The position numbers were made by a program, and so were the translations under genes. From positions 16,557,693 to 16,621,692 of the forward strand of contig CM119270.1 of the NCBI GenBank assembly GCA_051294375.1: 64,000 nt of DNA, written 5' to 3'. Shown here in pieces: positions 11,156-23,464 of this stretch; positions within the stretch are counted from its first letter, which is position 1, and every line of letters starts with the position of its first letter. The stretch is from Paraspadella gotoi (taxonomy: Eukaryota; Chaetognatha). A model generated the notes under the pieces. It saw only the letters and a list, made by a program, of their open reading frames with translations, had not been told where the DNA came from and searched no databases.

Positions 11156-14100
11156 AGCAACATTTCTTTTTTTTTTCGTCGTGATTCTATTCAACTCCAA
11201 AACGGTCCAAAACTGTACCATCAAATTGAGAAGAAAAAAATATCTAGAGAGAAGAGAGAGGAGAGAGAAAGAGAGGAGAGAAGAGAGAGAGAGAGAAGAG
11301 ATGAGAAGAGGCAAAAAGAAACATTTGTTCATTCGGCAAATCGCGCAGATCTTTTTTTCTCTCTGTCTTTATTTCCAATGTAATTGATGTTTTAATGTTT
11401 AGNNNNNNNNNNNNNNNNNNNNNNNNNNNNNNNNNNNNNNNNNNNNNNNNNNNNNNNNNNNNNNNNNNNNNNNNNNNNNNNNNNNNNNNNNNNNNNNNNN
11501 NNNNNNNNNNNNNNNNNNNNNNNNNNNNNNNNNNNNNNNNNNNNNNNNNNNNNNNNNNNNNNNNNNNNNNNNNNNNNNNNNNNNNNNNNNNNNNNNNNNN
11601 NNNNNNNNNNNNNNNNNNNNNNNNNNNNNNNNNNNNNNNNNNNNNNNNNNNNNNNNNNNNNNNNNNNNNNNNNNNNNNNNNNNNNNNNNNNNNNNNNNNA
11701 ATAGCGTGAAATCGAAAATTGGAGCCTCGAAGAAAAAAAGAATGAGAGAAATTAACTGACGTCGCCTGACTCGAGTGATAAATAATGACGAGGATCGACA
11801 GATATTGACGGCAAACGACAACGAGGTTCAACAATTAGACAATCTTGGCCGAAAAGGGCGTTCGTTAAAGATATCCGAATGGGAGTTGGACAAGTTAAAA
11901 GCAGGGCGAGGGTAGAGAATATACCGTAAATGTTTCCAACAAATTTACACAGGAAAACAATGAAATTAAAACCCTTTATTGTACGAATTCGCATTGCATC
12001 ACAAACTAATTAAACCCAGAATGTTACGGAAAAATATGTGTTTGGATAATTATAGTTATAATTATAATTATAGTACCAAACTAACTCGTTTTAAGTTCAA
12101 AAATTGTGAGAAAAACTCTCTCTGTCCAAATGAAGAAGGCTCATTGAAATCTACGTACCTGCTAATACTATTACATAAACGTTATAAAAATGATATACAG
12201 TAAAAGAATTACGAGTGTAATCAAATCTTTTTGTATCGGTCCAGATTGAAGTCCCTGTATTATTCTTTGTTTTCGTTCTTCCAGTTTCCGATTCCATTCG
12301 GTTCCTAACTCACCCTCCACCCCCCCATCTTCCTCATCCTTTCCCACTTCATCCTCTTCCTCCTCCTCTTCCTCCTCTTCCTCCTATTCCTCCTCTTCCT
12401 CCTCCTCCTCCTCCTCCTCCTCCACCCCCAACCGTTTCTTCAAAACAGATTTTCCCCAAATTTACTTCTCATCGAAGATTTTCTCATTTTTTTCCCGGAA
12501 TTCGGAAGGACCTCTGACGGAGAGTAAGAAAACGACGACAATGAAGATGACGACGACGACGATGAAGATGACGAAGACGACGTCGATGATGAAANNNNNN
12601 NNNNNNNNNNNNNNNNNNNNNNNNNNNNNNNNNNNNNNNNNNNNNNNNNNNNNNNNNNNNNNNNNNNNNNNNNNNNNNNNNNNNNNNNNNNNNNNNNNNN
12701 NNNNNNNNNNNNNNNNNNNNNNNNNNNNNNNNNNNNNNNNNNNNNNNNNNNNNNNNNNNNNNNNNNNNNNNNNNNNNNNNNNNNNNNNNNNNNNNNNNNN
12801 NNNNNNNNNNNNNNNNNNNNNNNNNNNNNNNNNNNNNNNNNNNNNNNNNNNNNNNNNNNNNNNNNNNNNNNNNNNNNNNNNNNNNNNNNNNNNNNNNNNN
12901 NNNNNNNNNNNNNNNNNNNNNNNNNNNNNNNNNNNNNNNNNNNNNNNNNNNNNNNNNNNNNNNNNNNNNNNNNNNNNNNNNNNNNNNNNNNNNNNNNNNN
13001 NNNNNNNNNNNNNNNNNNNNNNNNNNNNNNNNNNNNNNNNNNNNNNNNNNNNNNNNNNNNNNNNNNNNNNNNNNNNNNNNNNNNNNNNNNNNNNNNNNNN
13101 NNNNNNNNNNNNNNNNNNNNNNNNNNNNNNNNNNNNNNNNNNNNNNNNNNNNNNNNNNNNNNNNNNNNNNNNNNNNNNNNNNNNNNNNNNNNNNNNNNNN
13201 NNNNNNNNNNNNNNNNNNNNNNNNNNNNNNNNNNNCTTTAAACCAATTACCGTCTCCACTCCCCTCTATTTTCTCTGAGGTCAGTCCAACCTCCTTTTTC
13301 TCTTCGAGCGATCGAATCGACTTCTTGACCACACCATTTCTGCCCTTTTCCTCTTTCTCCGTGATTCCCGGTCTCCCCAGCTTTTTTTTTACTTTGCCCT
13401 CTGNNNNNNNNNNNNNNNNNNNNNNNNNNNNNNNNNNNNNNNNNNNNNNNNNNNNNNNNNNNNNNNNNNNNNNNNNNNNNNNNNNNNNNNNNNNNNNNNN
13501 NNNNNNNNNNNNNNNNNNNNNNNNNNNNNNNNNNNNNNNNNNNNNNNNNNNNNNNNNNNNNNNNNNNNNNNNNNNNNNNNNNNNNNNNNNNNNNNNNNNN
13601 NNNNNNNNNNNNNNNNNNNNNNNNNNNNNNNNNNNNNNGGAAAAAGTTAGAAAGAGATGAAAAAGAAGACAAGACGTAGAAAAAAAAGGAAAGGGGGTAG
13701 AAGGAAAAAGGAAGACGAGGAAAAGATGAAACTACAAAGGAAAAGGAAAAAGAGAGAAAAGGGAAAAGTGGAAATAAAAGAAAATGGAAGACGAAAGATG
13801 GGAAGAGGTGGGTACAATTTGACGAGGGAGTTTCGGTGCGAAAGAGAAAAATGAAAGGAGGTTAAGTAGCAACAACAACAACAACAATCGCTACAACAAC
13901 AACGCAGCAGGTACCATTTTTGATTCTTTACCCCCACGGGGATTCGGTAACCACAGTCGAAGTACCTTTCACGTAATCAGGTCGTTACGTCTTTTTTTTT
14001 GCTCCGGTTAAATGGAAAGAAAAGACAATTGAAGATTTTTTCAGGGATTAACTACTATATTTCTCACCTTTGGTGAGTAATAAACCTGTTAATTTGTCTA

Positions 14101-14190
14101 ACCTTTATTATTTATATCGTCTTCACCGAATCGCAAGCTTTTTTTTCCTCGAATCGAATCAATTAAGTCGTATTTTCGCGGGATCTTTTG
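11156..14190. other. SSR-rich intergenic sequence with three large gaps
   Basis: Gaps at 11403-11699, 12595-13235 and 13404-13638 take up much of this stretch. A CCT/CTC tract lies at 12353-12425 and GAC/GAT repeats run into the gap at 12534-12594. A purine-rich AAG/GGA tract covers 13650-13790 and a CAA run lies at 13870-13905. No gene is supported, though exons could be hidden in the gaps. Confidence 0.5.
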
Positions 14191-14274
14191 TTTGTTTATT
14201 CAAAGCAGCTGCTTTCGCCGCCGCCGGCGTCGGCGCTGAGGTGGCCACTCCCGTAAACATTGCGCAACGGATGA

Positions 14275-14345
14275 CGACGATGATGATGATGATGATGAAT
14301 ATGATGATGATGATGCAGCAAATAAAACGACGTAGACGACGACGA
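14275..14345. repeat. GAT/GAC trinucleotide repeats
   Basis: A GATGATGATG run at 14275-14315 is followed by GAC-type repeats to 14345. They sit next to a GCC-rich segment (14210-14250). Translations give poly-Met or poly-Ile/Asp, so any open frame here is suspect. Confidence 0.9.
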
Positions 14346-14839
14346 TAACAACGTCGTCTTCTCAAACCACGTGGAGTCATGGACAGACGTCAGACGTCGT
14401 CCTATGGTCATTTGATTGACTCTCTTTCTCTCTCACGAACTCTCTCTCTCTTTATTTCTCTTTGTCTCTTTCGGATCAATGAAGCGACCATTTATATAAT
14501 TCAGAAAGTAAAGAAGCAAAATCTTTAGATTTAAAACATCTTCGAATGTGATAATAAATAAATTAAGGCCTTAAATTTTGAAGCCAGTGATGCTATCGCA
14601 TTCGTCTATAACCAGATGACCTTTTTCCTCCCCAATTTGGACATCAAAAAAAATTTATTAATCAAAATATAGACATCGAGTTCTATGAAACGGAGAAAAA
14701 TCATGTACCTCATTCGTTAACAATGCGAACTCCGGATTCGTAATTCAAAGGCCGATAAATCAAAAACAGAGTTTCATTCTTCAAATTTTCGTCTCGATGT
14801 TGATATTAGATTCCCTTTTTTTTTGTCCGCCTTGCCTTT

Positions 14840-14877
<38 letters not shown>

Positions 14878-15055
14878 CTCTCTTCTCTCTGCTCTCTCTC
14901 TCTCTCTCTCTCCTCTTTTAAAGCGTTTCCCCCCTTCTCAACTTGGACCATATGGTCTGCCCCGCCATTTCGTCCACTTCATTACCATTAGTCGGGGGGG
15001 TCCCATATTTCAGAGAGGCACCGCTTTTTAATTCTCTCTCTCTTCTCCCCCCTCT

Positions 15056-15089
<34 letters not shown>

Positions 15090-15740
15090 TTTGCTTCTGT
15101 CTGGAGATTGGCATCACCAAAACCTCATTTACAATCATTTCGGTCTTTCGTCGACCAATTTTCATGGTGACGAGCTTATCACTGAATCTCCCTCGAACAG
15201 GCAAAAATCAACTCTTTTGCGTATGACAACATTAACAAAAGTCTTACTTGTTCCAAAACATTTTTGAAATAGTTTTTTGTTTTTTTTGATAGATTGATAG
15301 AAAAAACACTTGATATTAAGGCCTTTGGCACAGAAGCAACATCTCCTATATTTTGGGGATTTACCATTAACCCAGCTATTTTCCCTTTTTTTAACTCGAC
15401 AAAGACGTTTACTAACATTGAGAGCAAAGAATCTCACTCTGGAACGTTACAATTTTGACCTCTTTAATACTCGAAATCTCACCACTCCTTGTGCACCCCT
15501 TCGTCAGCCCACCCCCCACTCCCCTCAACTCCTTACGTCACTTGTCTGTCCAGCGTCAACCCCCGTGGGGAACCCTCCCCCCTCGTTTCCCTGGGGGGAC
15601 TCGTTTTTCGCCCCCGCGTTTATCCCCCCAGGGGTCAACGTCGCTGCTCTTACGCGAATCAGGAAAAAAAAAGGAAAAGAATTAAAATAAGAAAGAAAAA
15701 AGAAAGAGAAAAAAAAAGCCGCAGCCTTTTGTTAAACTCG
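14346..15740. other. intergenic region with CT arrays and a C/G-run patch
   Basis: CT arrays lie at 14841-14912 and 15059-15086. A C/G-run patch at 15545-15650 (CCCCGTGGGG, CCCTGGGGGG, CCCCCCAGGGG) resembles the GC-rich end blocks of family A and may be a remnant of one, but no element boundary is visible. No gene is supported. Confidence 0.45.
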
Positions 15741-15744
15741 TCTA

Positions 15745-15900
15745 ATTTATCGGCGGCCCCCCGCTCGTCTCTGGCCCAACGGGGTGGCGATCGACCGGGC
15801 AAACCGAGCGCCCGACGCCGGCACGGGGCCGTGAAGCGGCGCTCGAGCGGTCGACGGCAGCGGCGGCGGCGGCGGCGGCGGCGGTAACACGCCGAGAGAG
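15745..15900. promoter_or_regulatory. CpG island-like segment ending in a (CGG)n tract
   Basis: This segment is strongly GC- and CpG-rich, with the trinucleotide run at 15860-15885. It lies just upstream of a second GC-rich stretch at 16075-16350. Together they look like a promoter/first-exon zone, but no confirmed gene follows. Confidence 0.3.
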
Positions 15901-15954
15901 AAAGGACACGGATAGTGAGTGAATCATTGAAAAAAAGCTGTCATGACGTGTACG

Positions 15955-15991
<37 letters not shown>

Positions 15992-16051
15992 AGTAGAGAG
16001 AGAGAGAGGAAGAGAAGAGAGATAGAGAATGAGAGAAGAGAGTAGAGCATC

Positions 16052-16171
16052 ATGGCTATACTCGAAGCCTTCGAAAACAGCCGCAGCCTCCGGGAGCAGA
16101 CCGCGCGGCCGCCCCGGATTCGGGTGTGCTCCCCTGTCTCTCGACTTTTTGTCGCTCGGCTATTTCTTTAA
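16052..16171 (+). CDS. candidate short ORF or first exon beginning MAILEAFENSRSLREQ; unrecognised
   Basis: The ATG at 16052 has A at -3 and G at +4 and opens a 39-residue frame in GC-rich sequence that is not a simple repeat. The frame reads MAILEAFENSRSLREQ and then an Arg/Pro-rich stretch before TAA at 16169. A possible donor (GGATTCGGGTGTGC, near 16120) would let it be a first coding exon, but no partner exon was found. The position between two CpG-rich patches fits a transcription start region. It could equally be a chance frame or a 5' leader. I know of no family match. Confidence 0.2.
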   Translation: MAILEAFENSRSLREQTARPPRIRVCSPVSRLFVARLFL

Positions 16172-16469
16172 CTCCTCTTCCTCTTCCTTCTCCTTATCTC
16201 CCGATCCGCGCGGCACTGCAAAAGTTCGAATCCGAATCGTAGCTGCAGCGCGGATCTTATCTTCTCTTCTCTCTCCTCATATACCTCGTCTACCGCCGAG
16301 GCTCTCTCTCTGCCTTCCGAGGCGGATCGATCATAGGTTCGCGCGGAATCCGGGGAGTTCTTTTAAAGAGATTAAGGCCTTTTTGAAAGTATACATTATT
16401 GTAGGGTTTCATTGTCAAAAAAAAAAGAAAGAAAAATACAAAGCAAGACAGAGAAAGAACGATTGAGAG

Positions 16470-18050
16470 AGAATAGAAATGAAATAGAGAGGCGGAAAAA
16501 AATTAAAAATTTAGTTCAACAATTTTTTTTAATATTAAGATTTTTAGCTTTAAATAATTAATATTAATAAAAGAAGATATACACTTAACAATCTAATGAT
16601 AATATGCTGAAAAACAATTGAAAAATTGATGAATAAGGATAAAAATGATCGAAAATGAGCTATTGATATATTATTTTATTTGCATTTTTTGGTTACGCGA
16701 GGACGTATGAGAGTAAAGATTAGAAAAATTTAGAATCAAGTAGAAATATAAAATTTGAGCATTGCAGCTGTGAATATTTTTAGAATAATTTTTTTTTAGT
16801 TTTTCAGCAATTGTTTCGCATAGCCATATTTAAACATTGTTAAATTGTCAAAAATTTTAAAATATTTTTTTCTTACTTTTAAAAGTCAGATGTTAAATTT
16901 CTCCTATTAATTTAAATTTAATTCAATTGACTAAATATCAAATTTTCCAAAAATAAGTCTTTAGCAAGTTTTTTTTAAGCTTGCTCTTTTGTTCTCATAG
17001 ACAAGCTTCCCTTAGTGCTCCGTACAGTTTGAGTGTAGGAGGGTCGCCTTAGGCTTTCAGTGTAGTTATCCAGGAGTGTTAGCGAAACGTTGAAACAGAA
17101 GCCCGTCAGACATTTGTCTGAGAATCCTAAGAACTATCTACTACAACTGACTTTACTACTACTTACCTAACTACTACTTTAAGTTAAATGTGAAATTCAG
17201 AACCATTATTCACTCTTCTACGCTTAATTACGTACAGATATAATTTTTCTTTGTGTTACTATTGCCATGAATATATAAGTGTGAGGGGATAATCTTCTGT
17301 AGTTACCTGTTATCCATAGAAGTATTTAAATTGTTGGCTCTTTTAACTCGAACATGTGGCATATCTGACATCATTTTTACTCAATTCTTAATAATGTCTT
17401 TAGTCTATTATCTTTCTCTCGCGCCCCGAAATTGAGGGTCCTTTGAATATTGAGCATCAACTGTATTGATTTCTGTTACCTTTTTTAATATTTTCACAGA
17501 CTATTCAACAATCAATTAAAAACTTAGAGTTAATTTTAAAAAAATCATAGTATTGCTAAACAATTTTTAACTCCTCATGTGTCAGCTCTACAAAGTGGTT
17601 ATAGGAACTTATATTTTTTTAATTCCTTAGTTACTTTTTAACTTCTGAAAAGTTATATAAATAAATAATTTCTTTTTATACAAATGTCAAAAATCCAATT
17701 TTGTTTTTTTTGAAACATTTTCCTTAATTTAGAACTATATTGCTTGTTGGATCAGCTTGGATTTATTTGTTATTATTTTCTTGTTTTGTGTTTCACTCGG
17801 TGATTATTTTCAATGAAAGCCTGTTCTATTTTTACTACAAAATTCATTATATTTTTCGGTCCCTATAGAGAAAAAATAAAATTTTGTTGAAGAAGTACTT
17901 GAATACTTGCTAATCCCTTAAAAGAGAATGTCCGTTATTAAAGTAGTATTGGAAATATATTAAGCTTATTAAAAAAATATTCAAGTTTATATATATATAT
18001 ATATATATAATGTCTATAAGAGGAAGAAGTAGGGGAAATGACCAAAATAA
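16470..18050. other. AT-rich spacer, no gene seen
   Basis: This is unique-looking AT-rich sequence with frequent stops in all frames, poly-T runs and a short (TA)n at 17991-18008. A slightly GC-richer, non-repetitive stretch at 17000-17110 shows no recognisable RNA gene fold. Confidence 0.5.
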
Positions 18051-18622
18051 TACATTAATAAGAAAAATAAAGGATTATGTAAGTATGTAGCGAGTACTCG
18101 GACAAGAGCAAGGAAGAGAGTAAGGAATGAATGAGAGAGAGATGAAGAAAGATAAAGATGAGTATATCCTGGCCTAGGTTCACCGGTAAAAAGAAGAGAA
18201 AATCTCCTGCCGATCCGAGCGGAAGAGAAGTATATATCCGGAAGGAGAAGTGAGTTCGATAGGCAGTCCTCGCCGCGCCTCTGTCTACCTCGGTCTTCTC
18301 CGTCTCTCTCGTAGTCATGTATATCTCAGAGATGAGAGTGAGCGAGTATATCGGCAGATCTCGTGAAATAATAACTTATATCCTAATATGTGGTCTCAAT
18401 AAGGATAATATATGTATAGATATATATGAGATGAGTGGAGAGAGGAGAGAAATGAGTGAATGTATATATACGTATCAACTGATATTATATTTTTTATTAC
18501 CTCATATAATTATATATATATGCTCCCGTATATTTAGCACACATGACTTATCGAGTGGACGTATATCTAACTCTGTGCGTCTTCTGCGCTCGCTGTTNNN
18601 NNNNNNNNNNNNNNNNNNNNNN

Positions 18623-18715
18623 TCTCCCAGAATAGCATTTGGGTGGTTGGCCGTTGTGAAGATGTTTTCCCTCATTTGGCCGAGACGTTTTGGCCGCTTT
18701 CTTTCTTCTTCTGCC

Positions 18716-18753
<38 letters not shown>

Positions 18754-18858
18754 TTCCCTTCGTCCGAGTCTTTTCTTCAGATCCTTAATGGGGTCGGGAT
18801 TAACCTTTCGGAAGAGAACGAGTTTCGTTCCCAAAGACTTTATCTCCTTCGTTCGCAT
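18623..18858 (-). CDS. candidate partial acidic/basic protein, runs into a gap
   Basis: Read from an ATG at 18858 on the minus strand, a 78-codon frame stays open to the gap at 18598-18622. It begins MRTKEIKSLGTKLVLFR, then has a charged KDLKKRLGRRE segment, a long Asp run encoded by a GAC array, and EEERKRPKRLGQMREN. The residues outside the Asp run look protein-like, but the plus strand is also open here, and the trinucleotide array keeps several frames open by itself. The family is unknown and the C-terminal part is lost in the gap. Confidence 0.2.
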
Positions 18859-18887
18859 GAGATATGCAACAGGAGTTTTAGCGCGCC

Positions 18888-19052
18888 ATCTCTGAGCGCA
18901 AGTGTCTCTCGCTCCTTTGCATGTATTTCGGGGCGTAATTGTTTCTTGCCCCTTTGGTCGTATTTCCGAGCGCAGGTGTTGCTCGCCACTTTGATCGCAT
19001 CTCTGAGCAAGTGTCTCTCGCCATTTGGTCGCATCTCTGTGCGCAAGGTGTT
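18888..19052. repeat. degenerate tandem repeat, about 41-bp unit, four copies
   Basis: The motif CGCATCTCTGAGCGCAAGTG followed by a TCTCGCC/CCTTTGGT stretch recurs about every 38-43 bp, with point changes and small indels. Confidence 0.8.
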
Positions 19053-19339
19053 ACGTACATAGAATAGTGAGATTCTGAGAAATCGTTGCTCACATTTTAA
19101 GCGGCAAAGGATTATTGCATAAATTAAATATAATTTTAACATATTTTAACGTAATGAAAGATGTAAACGAAAAACAGTTTGGTTCGCACGCAAAACAAAA
19201 GGAACACACGCAGTTCGCACGCACGGGGCTGAAAAGTCGACAGAGACAGCGTTTACAGTCACGGACAAATTATTGACGTTTTTACTAGGAAAAGCATCAA
19301 TTACGTGACGTCAGAGAAGAGGAGAGGAAATTGTCATGT

Positions 19340-19400
19340 CGTCGCCGTCGTCGTCGTCGTCTGCTTCGTCGTGGCCGGCGTCGTCGGGCTTGTCTCTCTT

Positions 19401-19435
<35 letters not shown>

Positions 19436-19523
19436 ATTGAAGGCGTCGACTTTTAAGACTCGGTCATCAATTTGGAAGTTGGGAGCTCGTCGCCGCAGAG
19501 GGTAACAATTTGCGCAGAGGGAG

Positions 19524-19561
<38 letters not shown>
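19340..19561. repeat. GTC arrays and a GA array
   Basis: GTC runs at 19340-19360 and 19403-19436 are followed by a (GA)n array at 19524-19561. Confidence 0.9.
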
Positions 19562-19564
<3 letters not shown>

Positions 19565-19784
19565 TAATTTTTTACAGATTTCTGAAAAGGAATACTATTT
19601 GTTAAATTAGATAAGGTCAAAGTTTTTTTAATTGTTATTAATCCTGGCGCTCGTTATGAAATAAGAATTAAATTGTTTATAAATCTATTTAGTAATTATT
19701 TAATTAAACAAATGATTAATACCTTAATTCATTCTCCTCATGCGGAACATCTTTTCATTCCTCAGAAATCTCTCAGAAGCCTCG

Positions 19785-19870
19785 ACACGAACTCACCCTT
19801 CTCATCCCTTACTTACTCTCCCTTACTCCTTACTTACCCCTTACTCCTTACTTACCCCTAACTCACCCCT
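19785..19870. repeat. short tandem repeat of TTACTCC/TTACCCC units
   Basis: About four to five imperfect copies of a CTTACTTACCCCTTACTC-like unit. It is not telomeric: the spacing and unit differ from the arthropod TTAGG or metazoan TTAGGG repeats. Confidence 0.7.
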
Positions 19871-20685
19871 ATCCCAATCCAAGGATGAAATGTTTCATCG
19901 TTCGATTCCATTTTTATCGCTTCCGACGGAAAGAGAGAATTCCACGATTCCATTCTCCCCCCCCAAATAAAACCCCAAAAAAGGGGGGATTCCATTTTGT
20001 CGAGATCTAAGCACCATATTTGGCGTCGTAAATGGCGTCATTTCGGTTTCACGTGGGTCGTAAAAAAAGGGAGATTCCAATTCCTTGACTCGACTTTTTT
20101 TTCTTTTTTCTTTCCTCCATTTTGGGTTTTTTTTTTCTTTCTCATCATTCAGTTTCTCCCTTTAAAGTTTATATTTCATTTTATATACAAGAAAAAAACT
20201 AAAAACATTNNNNNNNNNNNNNNNNNNNNNNNNNNNNNNNNNNNNNNNNNNNNNNNNNNNNNNNNNNNNNNNNNNNNNNNNNNNNNNNNNNNNNNNNNNN
20301 NNNNNNNNNNNNNNNNNNNNNNNNNNNNNNNNNNNNNNNNNNNNNNNNNNNNNNNNNNNNNNNNNNNNNNNNNNNNNNNNNNNNNNNNNNNNNNNNNNNN
20401 NNNNNNNNNNNNNNNNNNNNNNNNNNNNNNNNNNNNNNNNNNNNNNNNNNNNNNNNNNNNNNNNNNNNNNNNNNNNNNNNNNNNNNNNNNNNNNNNNNNN
20501 NNNNNNNNNNNNNNNNNNNNNNNNNNNNNNNNNNNNNNNNNNNNNNNNNNNNNNNNNNNNNNNNNNNNNNNNNNNNNNNNNNNNNNNNNNNNNNNNNNNN
20601 NNNNNNNNNNNNNNNNNNNNNNNNNNNNNNNNNNNNNNNNNNNNNNNNNNNNNNNNNNNNNNNNNNNNNNNNNNNNNNNNNNNNN

Positions 20686-20826
20686 GGGCGGCGCCGTGGC
20701 GCGCCGCTTTATAATTCCGCCGGCGCCGTCATATTTTACTGTTGGCGACGCAAAGGATTTCGTAGTCTTCGTCGACGTCATCGTCGCGGTTTTATTATCG
20801 TCATCTTCGTCGTCAGTCGACGACAT
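20686..20826 (-). CDS. candidate N-terminal exon, acidic and Ser/Thr-rich, runs into a gap
   Basis: On the minus strand an ATG at 20826 opens a 47-codon frame into the gap at 20210-20685. It reads MSSTDDEDDDNKTATM, then a Thr/Lys stretch, then SFASPTVKYDGAGGII and KRRATAPP. The last 25 residues are not repeat-encoded and sit in GC-rich sequence, which favours a real exon. The first part overlaps GAC/GTC repeats. No homologue is recognised, and the rest is hidden in the gap. Confidence 0.25.
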
Positions 20827-21253
20827 TATCCAACTTGTTCTAATCTATAGGAATCCTATTTACTTAGGAAGCCATACAAATTGTTATCAATGTTTAAAAT
20901 ATTATCATCAAAATTAGAAACAAGTTTAAATTCACGATTTTTTAAAAATATTCTAATTAAAAACAATACGACTGTCTAAATCTCTTTAATTACATCAAGG
21001 ATTGTCGTCAGTAGTCAGTAGGGCGCTGCGACTCGTCGCTTCGAACAAAAGGCAAAAAGTGATAAAAANNNNNNNNNNNNNNNNNNNNNNNNNNNNNNNN
21101 NNNNNNNNNNNNNNNNNNNNNNNNNNNNNNNNNNNNNNNNNNNNNNNNNNNNNNNNNNNNNNNNNNNNNNNNNNNNNNNNNNNNNNNNNNNNNNNNNNNN
21201 NNNNNNNNNNNNNNNNNNNNNNNNNNNNNNNNNNNNNNNNNNNNNNNNNNNNN

Positions 21254-21408
21254 CGCTCCGACCTCCTGCCTCACTCTGAATCTTTCTGTCCCTCTCTTGC
21301 TCTGTCTGTCTTTTTCATCTTCCATAGGGTCTCCTGCCGGCGGCTTTTTTTTTTTTCTGTCTGTCTGTTTTCTCCTCAGAATTTAGAGATTTCTCATTTT
21401 TGTCTTTC

Positions 21409-21466
<58 letters not shown>

Positions 21467-21631
21467 CTCTCTCTCGTCTCTTCTTCTGCGTCTCGCGCGA
21501 GTGTTTCAAGCATCGGTTTCATTACAGTGTTTCGTTCTTCCCGCCGGGCAGGAGACCCTATGAAGATGAAAAAAGACAGACAGAGCAAGAGAGGACAGGA
21601 AAGATTCAGAGTGAGGCAGGAGGTCGGAGCG
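21254..21631. repeat. short palindrome: 90-bp arms, 196-bp spacer
   Basis: 21254-21343 is nearly the exact reverse complement of 21540-21631. Both carry the CAGGAGACCCTATG and GATTCAGAGTGAGGCAGG motifs. The spacer holds a CT array (21410-21478). A third, direct copy of the right arm is at about 24850-24941. Confidence 0.85.
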
Positions 21632-21731
21632 GTAGGGCGCTGCGACTCGTCGTTCGAACAAAAGGCGCCAAAGTTGATAAAAAAGCGGGGTATCTCTCTC
21701 TTTTTGNNNNNNNNNNNNNNNNNNNNNNNNN

Positions 21732-22894
21732 AGAAAGAAAGAAAGAAAGAAAGAAAGAAAGGAAGAAAAAAGAGAAAACAAAATGATAAAAAAACAGAAA
21801 TAAAAGAAACAGAGAAAAACAGAAAGCTGGCGAGAAACAACGACACTTATTTTTTTTCATTTAAATAACAAGATTATTTAAAAAAAAGGAGAGGAAAAGA
21901 GAAAGAAATAGCGGGAGAAAAGAAAAAAGAGAGAGAGAGAGAGTGAGAGCACTAAACGTCCGCTTACAACGGAAGTATCTGTCCACCCTTTTGATGAAAA
22001 AGAGTTGGGAATGACAAGGAAGGAAAATTGGGGATTGTCATAGTTTATATGGAAAAATAAAAAAAGAGAAAAGTGTTGTGTTTACGATAAGATGGAAAAG
22101 AACACGCAGGGCTCGTTGGCGCGCCGCTTTGATCTCATTAAAAAGGAATAAAATGGGGTCGACAGACATTGCTATCAAATATGCATAGATACGACGCCGC
22201 CAAAGAGACGCAATCCTCTTTTTATTGATAAATAATATTTTTTTTCTCACCTCGTTTTAATTTTAATGTTTCTCTTTTCTTTCTTTATTAGGTTCGATAA
22301 AGTTGTTCGAAAGAATTACATATGCGTATTTGTCATCGTTAATTCTTGGCCAAAATGGTATCGTTATCAAAAGATAATGCTTTTTTTTTGTGGGATTAAA
22401 CGCTGCCGAAAGGTTATTATGAAAAATCATTGCGAATTGAAGATTTATTTTTTAGTTTTCAAAATTTTAAAGAGTTTGTACAATGTACATTAATAGGCAT
22501 GTTCGTCAAAATTAAACGACGTGAAATGATTTGACAATGTTAAGAAAGCAAAAAAAAAAACATTTTCATAATTGTACATCCGAAAATTATGAAAGAAAAA
22601 AAAGGAAACAGAGAAAACGAAAAGAAAATCAAGTTTGGAAAAAAGAGAGAAAAAAAATTGACAAAGAAAAAAGTAAAAGGAATCATTTTCTGAGGATTTT
22701 GAACAGTGAAAATTTGTGAACATAAAAACACTAATCAAGTCCGATCCTCTCTTTGCGGCGTGTGATAAAATGTGATAAAGTCACAATGGAACTGAACAGT
22801 TATCGTGAGATCAAAAGGAAAAAAAAAAGCGGAGGACGGATCCGCGAAAAAAAGATCGTCACTGGATTTTAGTGATCGTAAAACAGTCGTTGTT

Positions 22895-22927
<33 letters not shown>

Positions 22928-22930
22928 TCT
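21732..22930 (+). repeat. left arm of a large inverted duplication
   Basis: About 1.2 kb, matching 23465-24685 in reverse complement. Shared landmarks include CGGACGTTTAGTGCTCTCAC, TGGGGTCGACAGACATTGCT and GAGGACGGATCCGCG, in mirrored order. The arms differ mostly by one-base indels. No gene is apparent in the arm. Confidence 0.9.
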
Positions 22931-23294
22931 TGAATTGAATGCAACCGGGGTCATTTCTTCGAACACCTGCCACAATAGTTTTATTGCACAATGGAAGTTC
23001 TTTCTTTCAGAGACAAACTCGAAATTCCAGCCTTTGCTCCCGGGGAAAATTTGGCCATAATTACTCTTTATTCTATCGCTCTTTTCTTTATTTTCTTTCT
23101 TTCTTTCTTTCTTCTTCTTTCTTTCTTCTTTCTTCTTTCTTTCTTTCTTTCTTTCTTTCTTCTTTCTTTCTTCTTTCTTTCTTCTTTCTTTTTCTTTCTT
23201 TCTTTTCTTTCTTTCTTCTCTTTCTATGTATTCTTACTGCTCTTTTTACTCTTAAAATTCTAACTTTTCTTAACGTCTTTCCTACCTTCTCTCT

Positions 23295-23342
<48 letters not shown>

Positions 23343-23464
23343 TCTCTCTCTCTCTCTCTCTCTCCCCCCTTAGTCATCAACGTTCTTTCTTTTCAAAAAA
23401 ATATGTCCCCACCCGATCGATTTTATTTCTCGTTCGACGCCGGTCATTAATTTACGAAATTCTC
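22931..23464. other. spacer of the inverted duplication, CTTT and CT arrays
   Basis: It contains a (CTTT)n array at 23090-23222 and a CT array at 23284-23365. It contains no gene. Confidence 0.85.

Noticed and set aside
17000-17110. Possible tRNA or other RNA gene
   Set aside because: I could not find a cloverleaf or polymerase III A and B boxes with correct spacing.
19785-19870. Telomere-like TTACCCC repeats
   Set aside because: Unit length and sequence are irregular and differ from known animal telomere repeats.
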